Program-made: the position numbers and the translations under genes
Part shown: positions 1 through 6,597 of the stretch, one piece after another
Numbering within the stretch: the first letter of the stretch is position 1
Layout of the letters: each line of letters opens with the position of its first letter
Notes under the pieces: generated by a model
The model's database searches: none
What the model was told of the DNA's origin: nothing
Seen by the model: the letters and a program-made list of their open reading frames with translations, nothing else
From: an uncultured Bacilli bacterium
GTDB lineage: Bacteria; Bacillota_I; Bacilli_A; RF39; UBA660
DNA: 10,803 bases
Assembly: GCA_947625425.1 (NCBI GenBank)
Contig: CANQOH010000038.1
Coordinates: 1 to 10,803 of the forward strand
Direction: 5' to 3'

Positions 1-10
1 GAAATAAAAA

Positions 11-61
11 AGTGTACGGTGGCGACCATCGGAAGTTAGGCTTGTGGAGGAGGAAAATCCT
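11..61 (+). ncRNA. 3' part of an unidentified structured RNA or leader
   Basis: This stretch is much richer in G and C than the rest of the window, which in so AT-rich a genome often marks a structured RNA. A hairpin can form from 17-22 and 26-31 with a 3-nt loop. Its one imperfect pair is G19 with U29, a wobble that works only in + strand RNA, so the + strand is favoured. A second small stem (AGGA at 51-54 with TCCT at 58-61) follows. I compared it from memory with 5S rRNA, SRP RNA, tmRNA, RNase P RNA, T-box leaders and common riboswitches and recognised none. The 5' end probably lies outside the window. It could also simply be a 5' leader for the small ORF that follows. Confidence 0.3.
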
Positions 62-106
62 ATGAAACAAGAAAAAGAAACCGTGAGGTTTCTTAATGTA
101 AAATAA
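62..106 (+). CDS. Possible 14-codon leader peptide or small protein
   Basis: An ATG at 62 opens a short frame, MKQEKETVRFLNVK, ending at TAA 104-106. It is preceded by GGAGGAGG at 46-53, the strongest Shine-Dalgarno match in the window, at a spacing of 8 nt. A perfect 8-bp inverted repeat (75-82 with 87-94) lies inside the coding part, so a translating ribosome would melt it. It could be a regulatory leader ORF for ispH, a small protein, or a chance match inside a structured RNA whose purine-rich strand imitates a ribosome site. No known peptide family is recognised. Only the SD, spacing and frame are direct evidence. Confidence 0.25.
   Translation: MKQEKETVRFLNVK
75..94. repeat. Perfect 8-bp inverted repeat with 4-nt loop
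   Basis: AAGAAACC at 75-82 pairs exactly with GGTTTCTT at 87-94 around GTGA. On the + strand no T-run follows, so it does not look like a forward terminator. On the - strand it is followed by TTTCTTG, so a weak reverse-strand terminator is possible, although no gene on that strand is seen to use it. It may be the last stem of the RNA upstream. Confidence 0.5.
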
Positions 107-131
107 TTTATTATTTATTTTACTTTTGTTC

Positions 132-140
132 TGATATACT
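132..140 (+). promoter_or_regulatory. Extended -10 promoter for ispH
   Basis: TG-A-TATACT at 132-140 matches an extended -10 element (TGNTATAAT). No good -35 is seen at the proper distance. Transcription would begin near 147, about 10 nt before the preferred ispH ATG at 157, giving an almost leaderless mRNA. Read-through from the upstream RNA region is the alternative. Confidence 0.5.
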
Positions 141-156
141 ATTCTTGGTGATGGCA

Positions 157-1014
157 ATGGAAATTATTCTAGGTAAGACAGCTGGTTTTTGCGGTGGAGT
201 ATTAAACTCAGTGACAAAAGCCCAAAAATATGTTTTAGAAAATGATAAAGTTTATTGTTTAGGTGAGTTAGTACATAATCAACAGGTTGTTGATAAATTA
301 AAAGCCGAAGGCTTAGTTTTTATTAATTCTTTAGATGAAGTAGAAGATGGATCTAAAGTCATAATAAGAGCTCATGGTGTACCTAAAGATGTTTATGATA
401 AGGCGAAGAAAAGAAATATAGAGTTATATGATTTAACTTGTCCTAAAGTATTGAAGATACACAATGAAGCTATAAATTATGTTAATGATGGGTATTATAT
501 AGTTTTAATTGCCCATAAAGATCATCCTGAGGTATTAGGAACAATTAGTTTCTGTGGTAGTGATTCTTTTATTGTGGAAAAGTTAGAAGATATTAACAAT
601 TGTATTGAAAGTATTAAAAAGTCTTTAAAAAAGAAAGTAGCTATTTTAGCGCAAACTACTTATTCAGTTGATCTATTTCATGAGATAAGTGAATTAATTA
701 AAAATAAACTAGGTAATAATTATGATATTTTAATTAATAATACGATATGTAATGCTACGGAGTTAAGACAGAAAGAAGTAAAAGAAATGGCTGAAGATGT
801 TGAAGCAATGATTATTATTGGGGGTAAGAATAGTTCTAATACCCAAAAGTTATTTAATATCAGTTTCGAGAAATGTCCTAATAGTTATTTAATTGAAACG
901 GTTGATGAATTAAATGAAAATATTGGTAAATTTAAAAAGGTTGGAGTTATGGCGGGAGCTTCAACACCTAAAGAAAGTATTGATGAAGTTATTGATTATT
1001 TAAATAGATTTTAA
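157..1014 (+). CDS. ispH: 4-hydroxy-3-methylbut-2-enyl diphosphate reductase (IspH/LytB)
   Basis: IspH is the iron-sulfur enzyme that performs the last step of the MEP isoprenoid pathway, reducing HMBPP to IPP and DMAPP in the cytoplasm. The three cluster cysteines are present: C12 in GFCGGV, C95 in DLTCPKV and C198 in NTICNAT. The diphosphate-binding histidines appear in ELVHN (H40), RAHGVP (H73) and KDHPEV (H123), and the following E125 matches the proton-relay Glu. QTTYS, GGKNSSNT and GASTP are further family signatures. The frame is open from a TTG at 145, with ATG at 151 and 157. ATG 157 is preferred because it puts the first Cys at position 12, as in E. coli IspH, and because GGTGAT at 147-152 can serve as its ribosome site. 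At 285 residues it is a single-domain enzyme without the ribosomal S1 fusion found in some Firmicutes. No other MEP gene lies in the window. mntP follows after 58 nt. Confidence 0.96.
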   Translation: MEIILGKTAGFCGGVLNSVTKAQKYVLENDKVYCLGELVHNQQVVDKLKAEGLVFINSLDEVEDGSKVIIRAHGVPKDVYDKAKKRNIELYDLTCPKVLKIHNEAINYVNDGYYIVLIAHKDHPEVLGTISFCGSDSFIVEKLEDINNCIESIKKSLKKKVAILAQTTYSVDLFHEISELIKNKLGNNYDILINNTICNATELRQKEVKEMAEDVEAMIIIGGKNSSNTQKLFNISFEKCPNSYLIETVDELNENIGKFKKVGVMAGASTPKESIDEVIDYLNRF

Positions 1015-1040
1015 TATTTTATGAATAAAAATATTGCTTA

Positions 1041-1046
1041 TATAAT
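1041..1046 (+). promoter_or_regulatory. Possible -10 box for mntP
   Basis: A perfect TATAAT lies in the ispH-mntP gap, about 27 nt before the mntP start. No convincing -35 or TGN extension is seen, and such hexamers arise easily in AT-rich DNA. The gap contains no terminator, so co-transcription with ispH is equally likely. There is no room for, and no trace of, the Mn-sensing yybP-ykoY riboswitch that controls many mntP genes. Confidence 0.35.
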
Positions 1047-1072
1047 ATTTATTTATTATATGGAGAGATTAT

Positions 1073-1624
1073 ATGAGCTATATACAAGTATTATTTATCA
1101 GTATTGGTTTAGCAATGGATGCTTTTGCGGTATCAATATGTAAGGGATTATGTCTTAAAGATTTAGATATTAAAAAGCAAGTTAAAGTTGGTTTGTATTT
1201 TGGGGGATTTCAAGCTTTAATGCCAATAATAGGTTATTATATAGGTGATTTATTTGATGAATTATTATTTTCGATAGATCATTATATTGTATTTGCTTTA
1301 TTAGTTATAATTGGAGCTAGTATGATTTTTGAAACTATAACTAATAAAAAAGAATCTTTAGATGAACAAATTAATTTTAAATCGATGTTAATTCCGGCGA
1401 TAGCTACTAGTATTGATGCTTTAGCTGTTGGTTTTACTTTTGCTTTTGTTAAAGTAAATATATGGTTTGCAGTATTGATGATTGGTATGATAGCTTATTT
1501 ATTTACTTATTTTGGAGTAAAGATTGGTTATAAAGTTGGTTCTAGATACGAAAATAAAGCTAAAGTATTTGGTGGTATTATATTGATACTAATAGCTATT
1601 AAAACTTTATTAGAACATATTTAA
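1073..1624 (+). CDS. mntP: Manganese efflux pump MntP (DUF204 family)
   Basis: MntP is a small inner-membrane exporter that removes excess Mn(II). This 183-residue protein has the usual family length and six hydrophobic segments arranged as two similar halves. The hallmark acidic motifs are both present: AMDAFAVS with D16 in helix 1, and SIDALAVG with D115 in helix 4, each followed by small residues. GGFQALMP (44-51) in helix 2 is also typical. The start is set by GGAGAG at 1062-1067, five nt before the ATG. It ends on the stem of an intrinsic terminator. Association with ispH may only reflect shared transcription. A broader divalent-cation specificity cannot be excluded from sequence. Confidence 0.94.
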   Translation: MSYIQVLFISIGLAMDAFAVSICKGLCLKDLDIKKQVKVGLYFGGFQALMPIIGYYIGDLFDELLFSIDHYIVFALLVIIGASMIFETITNKKESLDEQINFKSMLIPAIATSIDALAVGFTFAFVKVNIWFAVLMIGMIAYLFTYFGVKIGYKVGSRYENKAKVFGGIILILIAIKTLLEHI

Positions 1625-1647
1625 CAAGTTAAATACTTGTTTTTTTT
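1623..1647 (+). terminator. Intrinsic terminator after mntP
   Basis: AACAAGT at 1623-1629 pairs perfectly with ACTTGTT at 1635-1641 around a 5-nt loop, and a run of T residues continues to 1647. The stem is AT-rich and overlaps the mntP stop codon, so termination may be only moderate. Confidence 0.75.
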
Positions 1648-1691
1648 GTGTATAAGTTTCATTATTTATAGTAAAATATTAATAAATTTGT

Positions 1692-1745
1692 GGTTTTGCA
1701 ACCGAAAATTGACAAAAAACAACTTAAAATTGGTAGAGTGCAACC
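1692..1745. repeat. Paired promoter repeats, possible operator sites
   Basis: TGCAACC occurs at 1697-1703 and again at 1739-1745, exactly 42 bp apart, close to four helical turns. Each copy is the right end of an imperfect inverted repeat that begins with TGGT (1691 and 1731). Between them AAAATTG occurs at 1705-1711 and 1726-1732, 21 bp apart, about two turns. The right-hand copy lies between the expected -35 position and the -10 of the following HTH gene. This geometry suits cooperative binding of a repressor, plausibly the adjacent XRE protein regulating itself. The role is inferred; the repeats are directly visible. Confidence 0.45.
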
Positions 1746-1753
1746 AGATAAAT

Positions 1754-1762
1754 TGATATATT
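1754..1762 (+). promoter_or_regulatory. Extended -10 promoter for the first HTH gene
   Basis: TG-A-TATATT at 1754-1762 fits an extended -10. The matching -35 position (about 1734-1739) is weak. Transcription would start near 1769, about 19 nt before the ATG at 1788, and the upstream repeats end 8 bp before this element. Confidence 0.45.
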
Positions 1763-1787
1763 TTGGTCATGAAAAGAGGAGAAAGTT

Positions 1788-3335
1788 ATGAATTTAGCTG
1801 ATAATTTAAAAAGAATAAGAAAAGATAATAACTTATCACAAGAACAGTTAGCTGAAAAGTTAGGGGTTACTAGACAAGCTGTTAGTAAATGGGAATCAGG
1901 TCTTTCTTATCCAGAGATGGATAAAGTTATGCAAATATGTCAGTTATTTAATTTAAATATTAATGAATTAGTTCATGAAAATTTAAAAGAAGTAACGGAG
2001 AAGAAAAAAGAAAAAGATAATTTAAGTAAAGTTATTGATAGTTTCTTTAATTATATTACGAAAGTAGTTAACTTATTTAGTAGTTTAAAATTTAAAGATA
2101 TTATTAAATGCTTATTTGAACAATTTGTTATTATTATAGTTTTACTTGTTTTTTTTGCTATTGTAGGAATGTTTTTAGGTAATATTGTTTTATGGATGAT
2201 TCCTTATGGTAGTAGTCTACGTCGTATTATATATTTCTTAGAAGGTATATATGTATTTGGTGCTTTTGTATTAGGGTTAGCAATAGTACTTCATGTATTT
2301 AAAATTAGGTATTTAGATTATTATGAAATTGTGACTAAAGATGAAGTTATCAACAATTATGAAGAAGAAGAGAAACATCCAGAATTAGTTAGAGAAGATA
2401 AGAAAGTAATTGAACAAAAAAGAGAAAAGATAATTGTTAGAGATCCTAAACATAGTGAATATAGTTTTATTAAGTTTTTATTTAAAAGTGTTTTATTTTT
2501 ATTAAAAGCTTTAGCTTTATTTGCTTTATCTATTGGAGCTTGTGTATTTGTTTTTATAGTAATATGTTTTATCTTAAGTTTTTTGGTAGTTAAAACTGGT
2601 TTGTTCTTTGTAGCATTAGAAATAGGTCTTATTGGTGCTGGTTTAATTACTTATTTAATTATTTTAATCTTATTTGATTTTGTCTTTAATCGTGATTTAA
2701 GTAAGAAGTTTTTATTAATAGCATTTATGAGTTCTTTATTATTTATAGGAACAGGTATTGGTTTAGGTGCTGTTAGTTTAGTTCAATTCGATATGAAAGA
2801 AAATGATGATTATGTTAAGACGCAATTTAATCAATCAATGAATAATGATATGGTTATTGTTGATCGTGATTATTTCTTTAGATCTCATACACCTATTGAA
2901 TATATAGCTAGTGATAATACAGATGTTAAAATAATAGTTGAACATTCTAGATATTTAGAACCTAGTGTGCTTTTAACAACTGATAAAGTTTTATTAGATA
3001 TATATGATAGACCAGAATTAACAATGGATTTAGTTCGTCAAGTAATAGATGATATTAATAATAAAAAGATAGTTTCTTATAATAGTAATGTTAAGATTAA
3101 AGTTTATTCTACAGAGGACAATATTAAGATATTAAAAGCTAATGAAGCTAAATATTTTGATTTAATGAATGTTTATGAAAATAGAATAAATGAATTAAAT
3201 GATTTAAATTATGAAAAAGACGATCAAATTCGTGAATTAAATGATCAATTAGATGAATTAAAGCAAGAATTAGAGTTTAATGGTTTTCATATTACTTATG
3301 ATGAATATGGTAACTCTGTATTAGTAAGAGATTAA
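1788..3335 (+). CDS. Membrane-anchored XRE-family HTH protein with C-terminal coiled coil
   Basis: Residues 3-63 form an XRE (Cro/CI-type) helix-turn-helix domain; LSQEQLAEKLGVTRQAVSKW at 16-35 holds the turn and recognition helix. A charged linker with amphipathic character follows (65-105). Hydrophobic segments then lie at about 111-131 and 147-171, separated by a highly charged cytoplasmic-like stretch (180-224) from a second group at about 231-268, 272-298 and 307-331. The remaining 180 residues are soluble; 455-497 has leucine/charge heptads and should form a coiled coil. With a cytoplasmic N-terminus the tail could lie outside, depending on whether the long hydrophobic block crosses two or three times. 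This suggests a one-component membrane regulator, but no ligand can be named. The start is fixed by AGAGGAGA at 1775-1782. It is monocistronic, between a promoter and a terminator, and may regulate itself through the upstream repeats. Confidence 0.85.
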   Translation: MNLADNLKRIRKDNNLSQEQLAEKLGVTRQAVSKWESGLSYPEMDKVMQICQLFNLNINELVHENLKEVTEKKKEKDNLSKVIDSFFNYITKVVNLFSSLKFKDIIKCLFEQFVIIIVLLVFFAIVGMFLGNIVLWMIPYGSSLRRIIYFLEGIYVFGAFVLGLAIVLHVFKIRYLDYYEIVTKDEVINNYEEEEKHPELVREDKKVIEQKREKIIVRDPKHSEYSFIKFLFKSVLFLLKALALFALSIGACVFVFIVICFILSFLVVKTGLFFVALEIGLIGAGLITYLIILILFDFVFNRDLSKKFLLIAFMSSLLFIGTGIGLGAVSLVQFDMKENDDYVKTQFNQSMNNDMVIVDRDYFFRSHTPIEYIASDNTDVKIIVEHSRYLEPSVLLTTDKVLLDIYDRPELTMDLVRQVIDDINNKKIVSYNSNVKIKVYSTEDNIKILKANEAKYFDLMNVYENRINELNDLNYEKDDQIRELNDQLDELKQELEFNGFHITYDEYGNSVLVRD

Positions 3336-3343
3336 ATTAGATT

Positions 3344-3368
3344 AGGAACTGATAGTTCCTTTTCTTTT
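3344..3368 (+). terminator. Intrinsic terminator after first HTH gene
   Basis: AGGAACT at 3344-3350 pairs perfectly with AGTTCCT at 3354-3360 around GAT, followed by TTTCTTTT. It separates the two HTH genes into different transcription units. Confidence 0.85.
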
Positions 3369-3378
3369 GGTTTAAAAA

Positions 3379-3387
3379 TGGTATGAT
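3379..3387 (+). promoter_or_regulatory. Extended -10 promoter for the second HTH gene
   Basis: TG-G-TATGAT at 3379-3387 matches an extended -10 and follows the terminator directly. The start site would fall near 3394, where the ribosome site begins, leaving a leader of only about 15 nt. Confidence 0.5.
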
Positions 3388-3408
3388 TTTAACAAAGGAG
3401 CAATATTT

Positions 3409-4164
3409 ATGGAACAAAATAAAACAGGAAAGTTTATTAAAGAATTGAGAGAAAAGTATAAATTAACGCAACAAGAACTAGCGGATATAATTCCGGTAAC
3501 AAGAGAAGCAGTTAGTAAATGGGAAAGAGGAATTAGTTTGCCAGATAGTGATTGTTTAGTTAAACTCAGTACTTTGTTTAAAGTTAGTATTAATGAAATA
3601 TTAGAAGGAGAATATAAAGTAAATAAGAAATTAATAATTACATATATTTTAATTTATTTTTTTGGTGCTTTTATTTTTAATGAATTCCTTTTATTTAATG
3701 AAGTCATTAATTCTTTGTTTTTTGTTTATTTTGTTTTGTTATTATTTAATAATGATAAATTAGATAGAATTATTTATTGGTTATTAACTGGTTTAATCTT
3801 TTTATTAATAGTTAGAATGATAGCGAGTTGGATATATTATCCTCTAAATGGATATACTTTTAGTAAATTAAACTTGTATTATAATATAGTTAAAGTAATC
3901 TTTGATTGTTATGTTTTATTTAATTTACTAGGTTTATTTAAGAAAAATAAAATATTTATGAAATTGTTTATGATATTTTATATCATTTTGGAAATAATTA
4001 TATTGATTGTTAGTATTATAAACTTTAAATTATTAGTTGGAGATATTGTGATAAAATGTTTTAGTACTTTATTAAAATTAATTCTTAATATAATTATTGT
4101 TATGTATTCGTTTAATTTTAAAAAAATTGATAAAATAAAAATAGTTAATGTCAAAGAAAGTTAA
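3409..4164 (+). CDS. XRE-family HTH protein with six-helix membrane domain
   Basis: Residues 7-65 form an XRE helix-turn-helix domain with LTQQELADIIPVTREAVSKW at 19-38, closely resembling that of the previous gene (both have VTR-AVSKWE in the recognition helix). The rest is almost entirely hydrophobic, with about six predicted membrane helices near 74-93, 97-114, 120-143, 155-176, 182-205 and 209-233, and a short basic tail. Unlike its neighbour it has no large soluble C-terminal domain. AAAGGAG at 3394-3400, eight nt before the ATG, fixes the start. It has its own promoter and terminator. The architecture suggests a DNA-binding protein tethered to, or controlled by, the membrane. Which genes it controls is unknown; itself, its neighbour and the nrdG operon are the nearest candidates. 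The HTH assignment is firm, the function is not. Confidence 0.82.
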   Translation: MEQNKTGKFIKELREKYKLTQQELADIIPVTREAVSKWERGISLPDSDCLVKLSTLFKVSINEILEGEYKVNKKLIITYILIYFFGAFIFNEFLLFNEVINSLFFVYFVLLLFNNDKLDRIIYWLLTGLIFLLIVRMIASWIYYPLNGYTFSKLNLYYNIVKVIFDCYVLFNLLGLFKKNKIFMKLFMIFYIILEIIILIVSIINFKLLVGDIVIKCFSTLLKLILNIIIVMYSFNFKKIDKIKIVNVKES

Positions 4165-4194
4165 AATCTATTAATTTAGATTTTCTTTTTTTCT
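4163..4194 (+). terminator. Intrinsic terminator after second HTH gene
   Basis: AAAATCTA at 4163-4170 pairs perfectly with TAGATTTT at 4177-4184 around a 6-nt loop, followed by CTTTTTTTCTT. The stem begins inside the TAA stop codon. It is AT-rich but has a strong T tract. Confidence 0.78.
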
Positions 4195-4199
4195 TGAAG

Positions 4200-4208
4200 T
4201 GTTATAAT
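4200..4208 (+). promoter_or_regulatory. Extended -10 promoter for the nrdG operon
   Basis: TG-T-TATAAT at 4200-4208 is a perfect extended -10. No proper -35 is seen. Transcription would begin near 4214, about 23 nt before ATG 4237, and the promoter directly follows the terminator of the previous gene. Confidence 0.6.
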
Positions 4209-4236
4209 CTTTGTATAAAGAGGTAGAGTGGTAAAT

Positions 4237-4761
4237 ATGAAAAAGGGATTTGTGAGGTTAGCTACGCCTGAAATTCAAACTGATAGTATCGTTGATGGGG
4301 AAGGTATTAGAAGTGTTATTTGGTTTCAGGGATGTTCTCATGATTGTCCAGGATGTCATAATCCAGAGACACATGATTTTAAGGCTGGAACTGAAGTAGC
4401 TTTAGATGATGTCAAAAAACAAATTGATGAATTGGAATTTCAAGAAGGAGTTACTTTTTCCGGTGGAGATCCAATGATGCAGATTGAAGCTTTAGAAGAA
4501 TTAGCTAAATATGTTAAAGAAAAAGGTATGGATGTTTGGTGTTATACAGGGTATACTTTTGACGAAGTTATGGAACTTGCAAAACAGAATCCACATTATA
4601 TGAATGCGTTAAAATATATAGATGTCTTAGTTGATGGACGCTTTGTAATGGACTTAAAGAGTTTTGATGTAGAATTTAGAGGTTCTAGTAATCAAAGAAT
4701 TATTGATGTAGCTAAGAGTTTAAAAGAAGGAAAAGTGGTTAAATATAAGAATTATAAATAG
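4237..4761 (+). CDS. nrdG: Anaerobic ribonucleoside-triphosphate reductase activating protein
   Basis: NrdG is a radical-SAM enzyme that installs the glycyl radical on NrdD, allowing anaerobic dNTP synthesis. The motif CSHDCPGC gives the CxxxCxxC cluster cysteines (C33, C37, C40), followed directly by HNPETH, which is characteristic of NrdG. DSIVDGEGIR near the N-terminus and FSGGDPM (SAM-binding GGE-like motif) are also present, and the 174-residue length fits the family. The frame can be extended to a GTG at 4228. ATG 4237 is preferred because family members usually begin just before the DSIVDG segment; the AGAGG at 4219-4223 is rather far and AGAGTGGT at 4225-4232 rather close, so the start is not certain. 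The usual partner nrdD is not adjacent. Instead two glycan genes follow, the first after 9 nt. The start codon choice is the main doubt. Confidence 0.93.
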   Translation: MKKGFVRLATPEIQTDSIVDGEGIRSVIWFQGCSHDCPGCHNPETHDFKAGTEVALDDVKKQIDELEFQEGVTFSGGDPMMQIEALEELAKYVKEKGMDVWCYTGYTFDEVMELAKQNPHYMNALKYIDVLVDGRFVMDLKSFDVEFRGSSNQRIIDVAKSLKEGKVVKYKNYK

Positions 4762-4770
4762 AGGTAGGAT

Positions 4771-6576
4771 ATGAAAGCAAAAATAAAAACAATATTAGTA
4801 ACATTTTGTATATTGTTATCTCTTTCTTTTGATTATGTAAAATATTTAAAAGTAGAAGAAATTTTCAAAGGTTTTAATGGTTGTTTAAAAATTGGCTATA
4901 TTGGAACTATTGTATTATTTATATTGTTATATCATTTTATTAAACAACAAGAAGTTATTAAAAGTAAAGTTGTTAGTTTTTTAAGTGCTTTATTATCTTT
5001 TTTTATGGTATTTGGAACTAGTTTTATGAAATACGGAAATTCTTCTTTAATCTTTGCTAGTTTTTATAATTTTATAGTATGTTTAATTAACCTTTTAGGT
5101 TATTTCTTTTTATTTAGATATGTAATTAGTTTATTTTATAAATTTTTAGATAATTATAAAGAGAGTAAATGGTCAAATAAAATATTAAATGTTTTTAAGA
5201 AACATCCATTTATAATTAGTTTGATTGTTATTATATTGTGTTGGATACCTTATTTTATTGCTTATTATCCGGTTATATTATCACCAGATCCTAGTTTTCA
5301 AATAAAGCAATTTTTTGGTATAAGAAGTAAATATAATGATTATGTTGTTATGTTAGATGATAATGTTTTATTAACTAATCATCATCCAGTAGCACATACT
5401 GTTTTAATTGGTGGTTGCTTAAAATTAGGACATATGATAGGTAACGATAATTTAGGTTTATTCTTTTATAGTTTAATCCAAATTGCTGTGCTTTCTGGTG
5501 TTTTAGCTTACACAATAAAATATATGGTTAAAGATATGAGTGCTTCGTGGAAGATGGTTTTAGGAGCATTAGCAATATATGCTTTAGTACCAATGTATGG
5601 AATGTATGCTATAAGTGCAGTTAAAGATGTTTTATTTACTTCTTTTATTATTTTATATATTATTTTATTACATAAAGTTCTTACTTATAAAGGTGCTTTT
5701 AAAATAAGTGATATTATAAAATTAGTATTAGTTATGTTATTAGTTATTTTATTTAGAAATAATGGGTTACATGTAATTATTTTATCTTTTCCATTTTTAA
5801 TTTTAGCTGTTAAAAAATATCGTAAACAGTTGAGTATTGTCTTTATTATTGTAATTGCTTTATCTACGTGTTATTCAAAAGTATTATTACCATCTTTAAA
5901 GATAACACCTGGTAGTATAAGAGAAGCTTTATCTGTACCTTTTCAACAAACAGCAAGATATGTTAAGTATTATGGTGATGAATTAAGTGATAAAGATAAA
6001 GAAGTAATAGATAAAGTGTTAATATATGATACTTTAAGTGAGAGATATGATCCAGAACTCGCTGATGATGTTAAAAATAAATTTAATAAATATGCTACTA
6101 ATGATGATTTAAAAGAATATTTTAAAGTATGGTTTAAAGGTTTATTAAAACATCCTATTACTTATATTAATGCAACAATTAATAATACTTATGGTTTTTT
6201 CTATCCAGAGAAAACATCTTGGTATTTACATACAAAGTTTGATGATACAATAAATGAAGATGGATTTGATTATCATTATAATAAATTAAATAATTATCGT
6301 AATGATGTTTCTGAATACGTAGTTAATTATCCTAAAATACCAGTAATTGGTTTAATATGTAATATTGGATTTAATACTTGGATGTTTTTTATTTTAGTAG
6401 GTTATGTAATAAAGAATAAAAATTATAAAAAGTTAGTGTTGTTTTTACCAGCTTTAATTTCTATATTAGTTTGTATAGTTGGACCAGCTAATACTTATTT
6501 TAGATATGCAATGCCTTATATGTTTGCGATGCCTTTAATGATAAGTTTTGTTTTACAAAGAAAGAATATAGTATAA
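4771..6576 (+). CDS. Large polytopic membrane protein resembling DUF6020, probable GT-C-type glycosyltransferase
   Basis: The 601-residue protein has about a dozen hydrophobic segments, beginning near 5-20, 41-57, 66-83 and 92-123. After the helix at 147-166 comes a loop with SPDPSFQ (171-177, Asp173) and NHHPVAH (203-209), then KDVLFT (285-290), FRNNGLH (328-334), a soluble stretch at about 380-460, and GPANTYFRYAMPYMFAMP near the end (571-588). These motifs match my recollection of DUF6020 proteins. The acidic loop after an early helix and the many helices resemble GT-C enzymes, which use polyprenyl-phosphate sugars outside the membrane. This fits the next gene, a GT2 that could make such a donor. 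GAGGT at 4761-4765 overlaps the nrdG stop and serves the ATG at 4771. Enzymatic activity, sugar and acceptor are inferred; a transporter or lipid-modifying role is possible. Confidence 0.72.
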   Translation: MKAKIKTILVTFCILLSLSFDYVKYLKVEEIFKGFNGCLKIGYIGTIVLFILLYHFIKQQEVIKSKVVSFLSALLSFFMVFGTSFMKYGNSSLIFASFYNFIVCLINLLGYFFLFRYVISLFYKFLDNYKESKWSNKILNVFKKHPFIISLIVIILCWIPYFIAYYPVILSPDPSFQIKQFFGIRSKYNDYVVMLDDNVLLTNHHPVAHTVLIGGCLKLGHMIGNDNLGLFFYSLIQIAVLSGVLAYTIKYMVKDMSASWKMVLGALAIYALVPMYGMYAISAVKDVLFTSFIILYIILLHKVLTYKGAFKISDIIKLVLVMLLVILFRNNGLHVIILSFPFLILAVKKYRKQLSIVFIIVIALSTCYSKVLLPSLKITPGSIREALSVPFQQTARYVKYYGDELSDKDKEVIDKVLIYDTLSERYDPELADDVKNKFNKYATNDDLKEYFKVWFKGLLKHPITYINATINNTYGFFYPEKTSWYLHTKFDDTINEDGFDYHYNKLNNYRNDVSEYVVNYPKIPVIGLICNIGFNTWMFFILVGYVIKNKNYKKLVLFLPALISILVCIVGPANTYFRYAMPYMFAMPLMISFVLQRKNIV

Positions 6577-6577
6577 T
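6572..6577 (+). promoter_or_regulatory. Possible internal -10 box before GT2 gene
   Basis: TATAAT overlaps the stop codon of the preceding gene, about 21 nt before the GT2 ATG, the same spacing seen at other promoters here. No -35 or TGN extension is evident. It may be chance. Confidence 0.2.
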
Positions 6578-6597
6578 GAATTTATGAGGTGGAATTA

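Noticed and set aside
11..31. Resemblance to the end of group II intron domain V (GTGTACGGT)
   Set aside because: Only a few bases agree, the expected pyrimidine-rich continuation and the paired strand are absent, and no reverse transcriptase or intron boundary is visible.
46..61. GAGGAAAATCC as the conserved 5' box of RNase P RNA (GAGGAAAGTCC)
   Set aside because: The match differs at a conserved base, and RNase P RNA would need about 300 more nt on this strand, where ispH already begins.
1015..1072. yybP-ykoY manganese riboswitch before mntP
   Set aside because: The gap is only 58 nt, very AT-rich and lacks the conserved paired motifs.
1709..1714. Perfect TTGACA as a -35 box upstream of the first HTH gene
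   Set aside because: At 16-18 bp downstream there is no acceptable -10; the nearest (TAAAAT at 1725) is only 10 bp away. The extended -10 at 1754 is a better explanation.
4237..4761. Pyruvate formate-lyase activating enzyme instead of NrdG
   Set aside because: The short length, CSHDCPGCHNPETH arrangement and GGDP motif match NrdG; PflA is longer and has a different segment after the cysteines.
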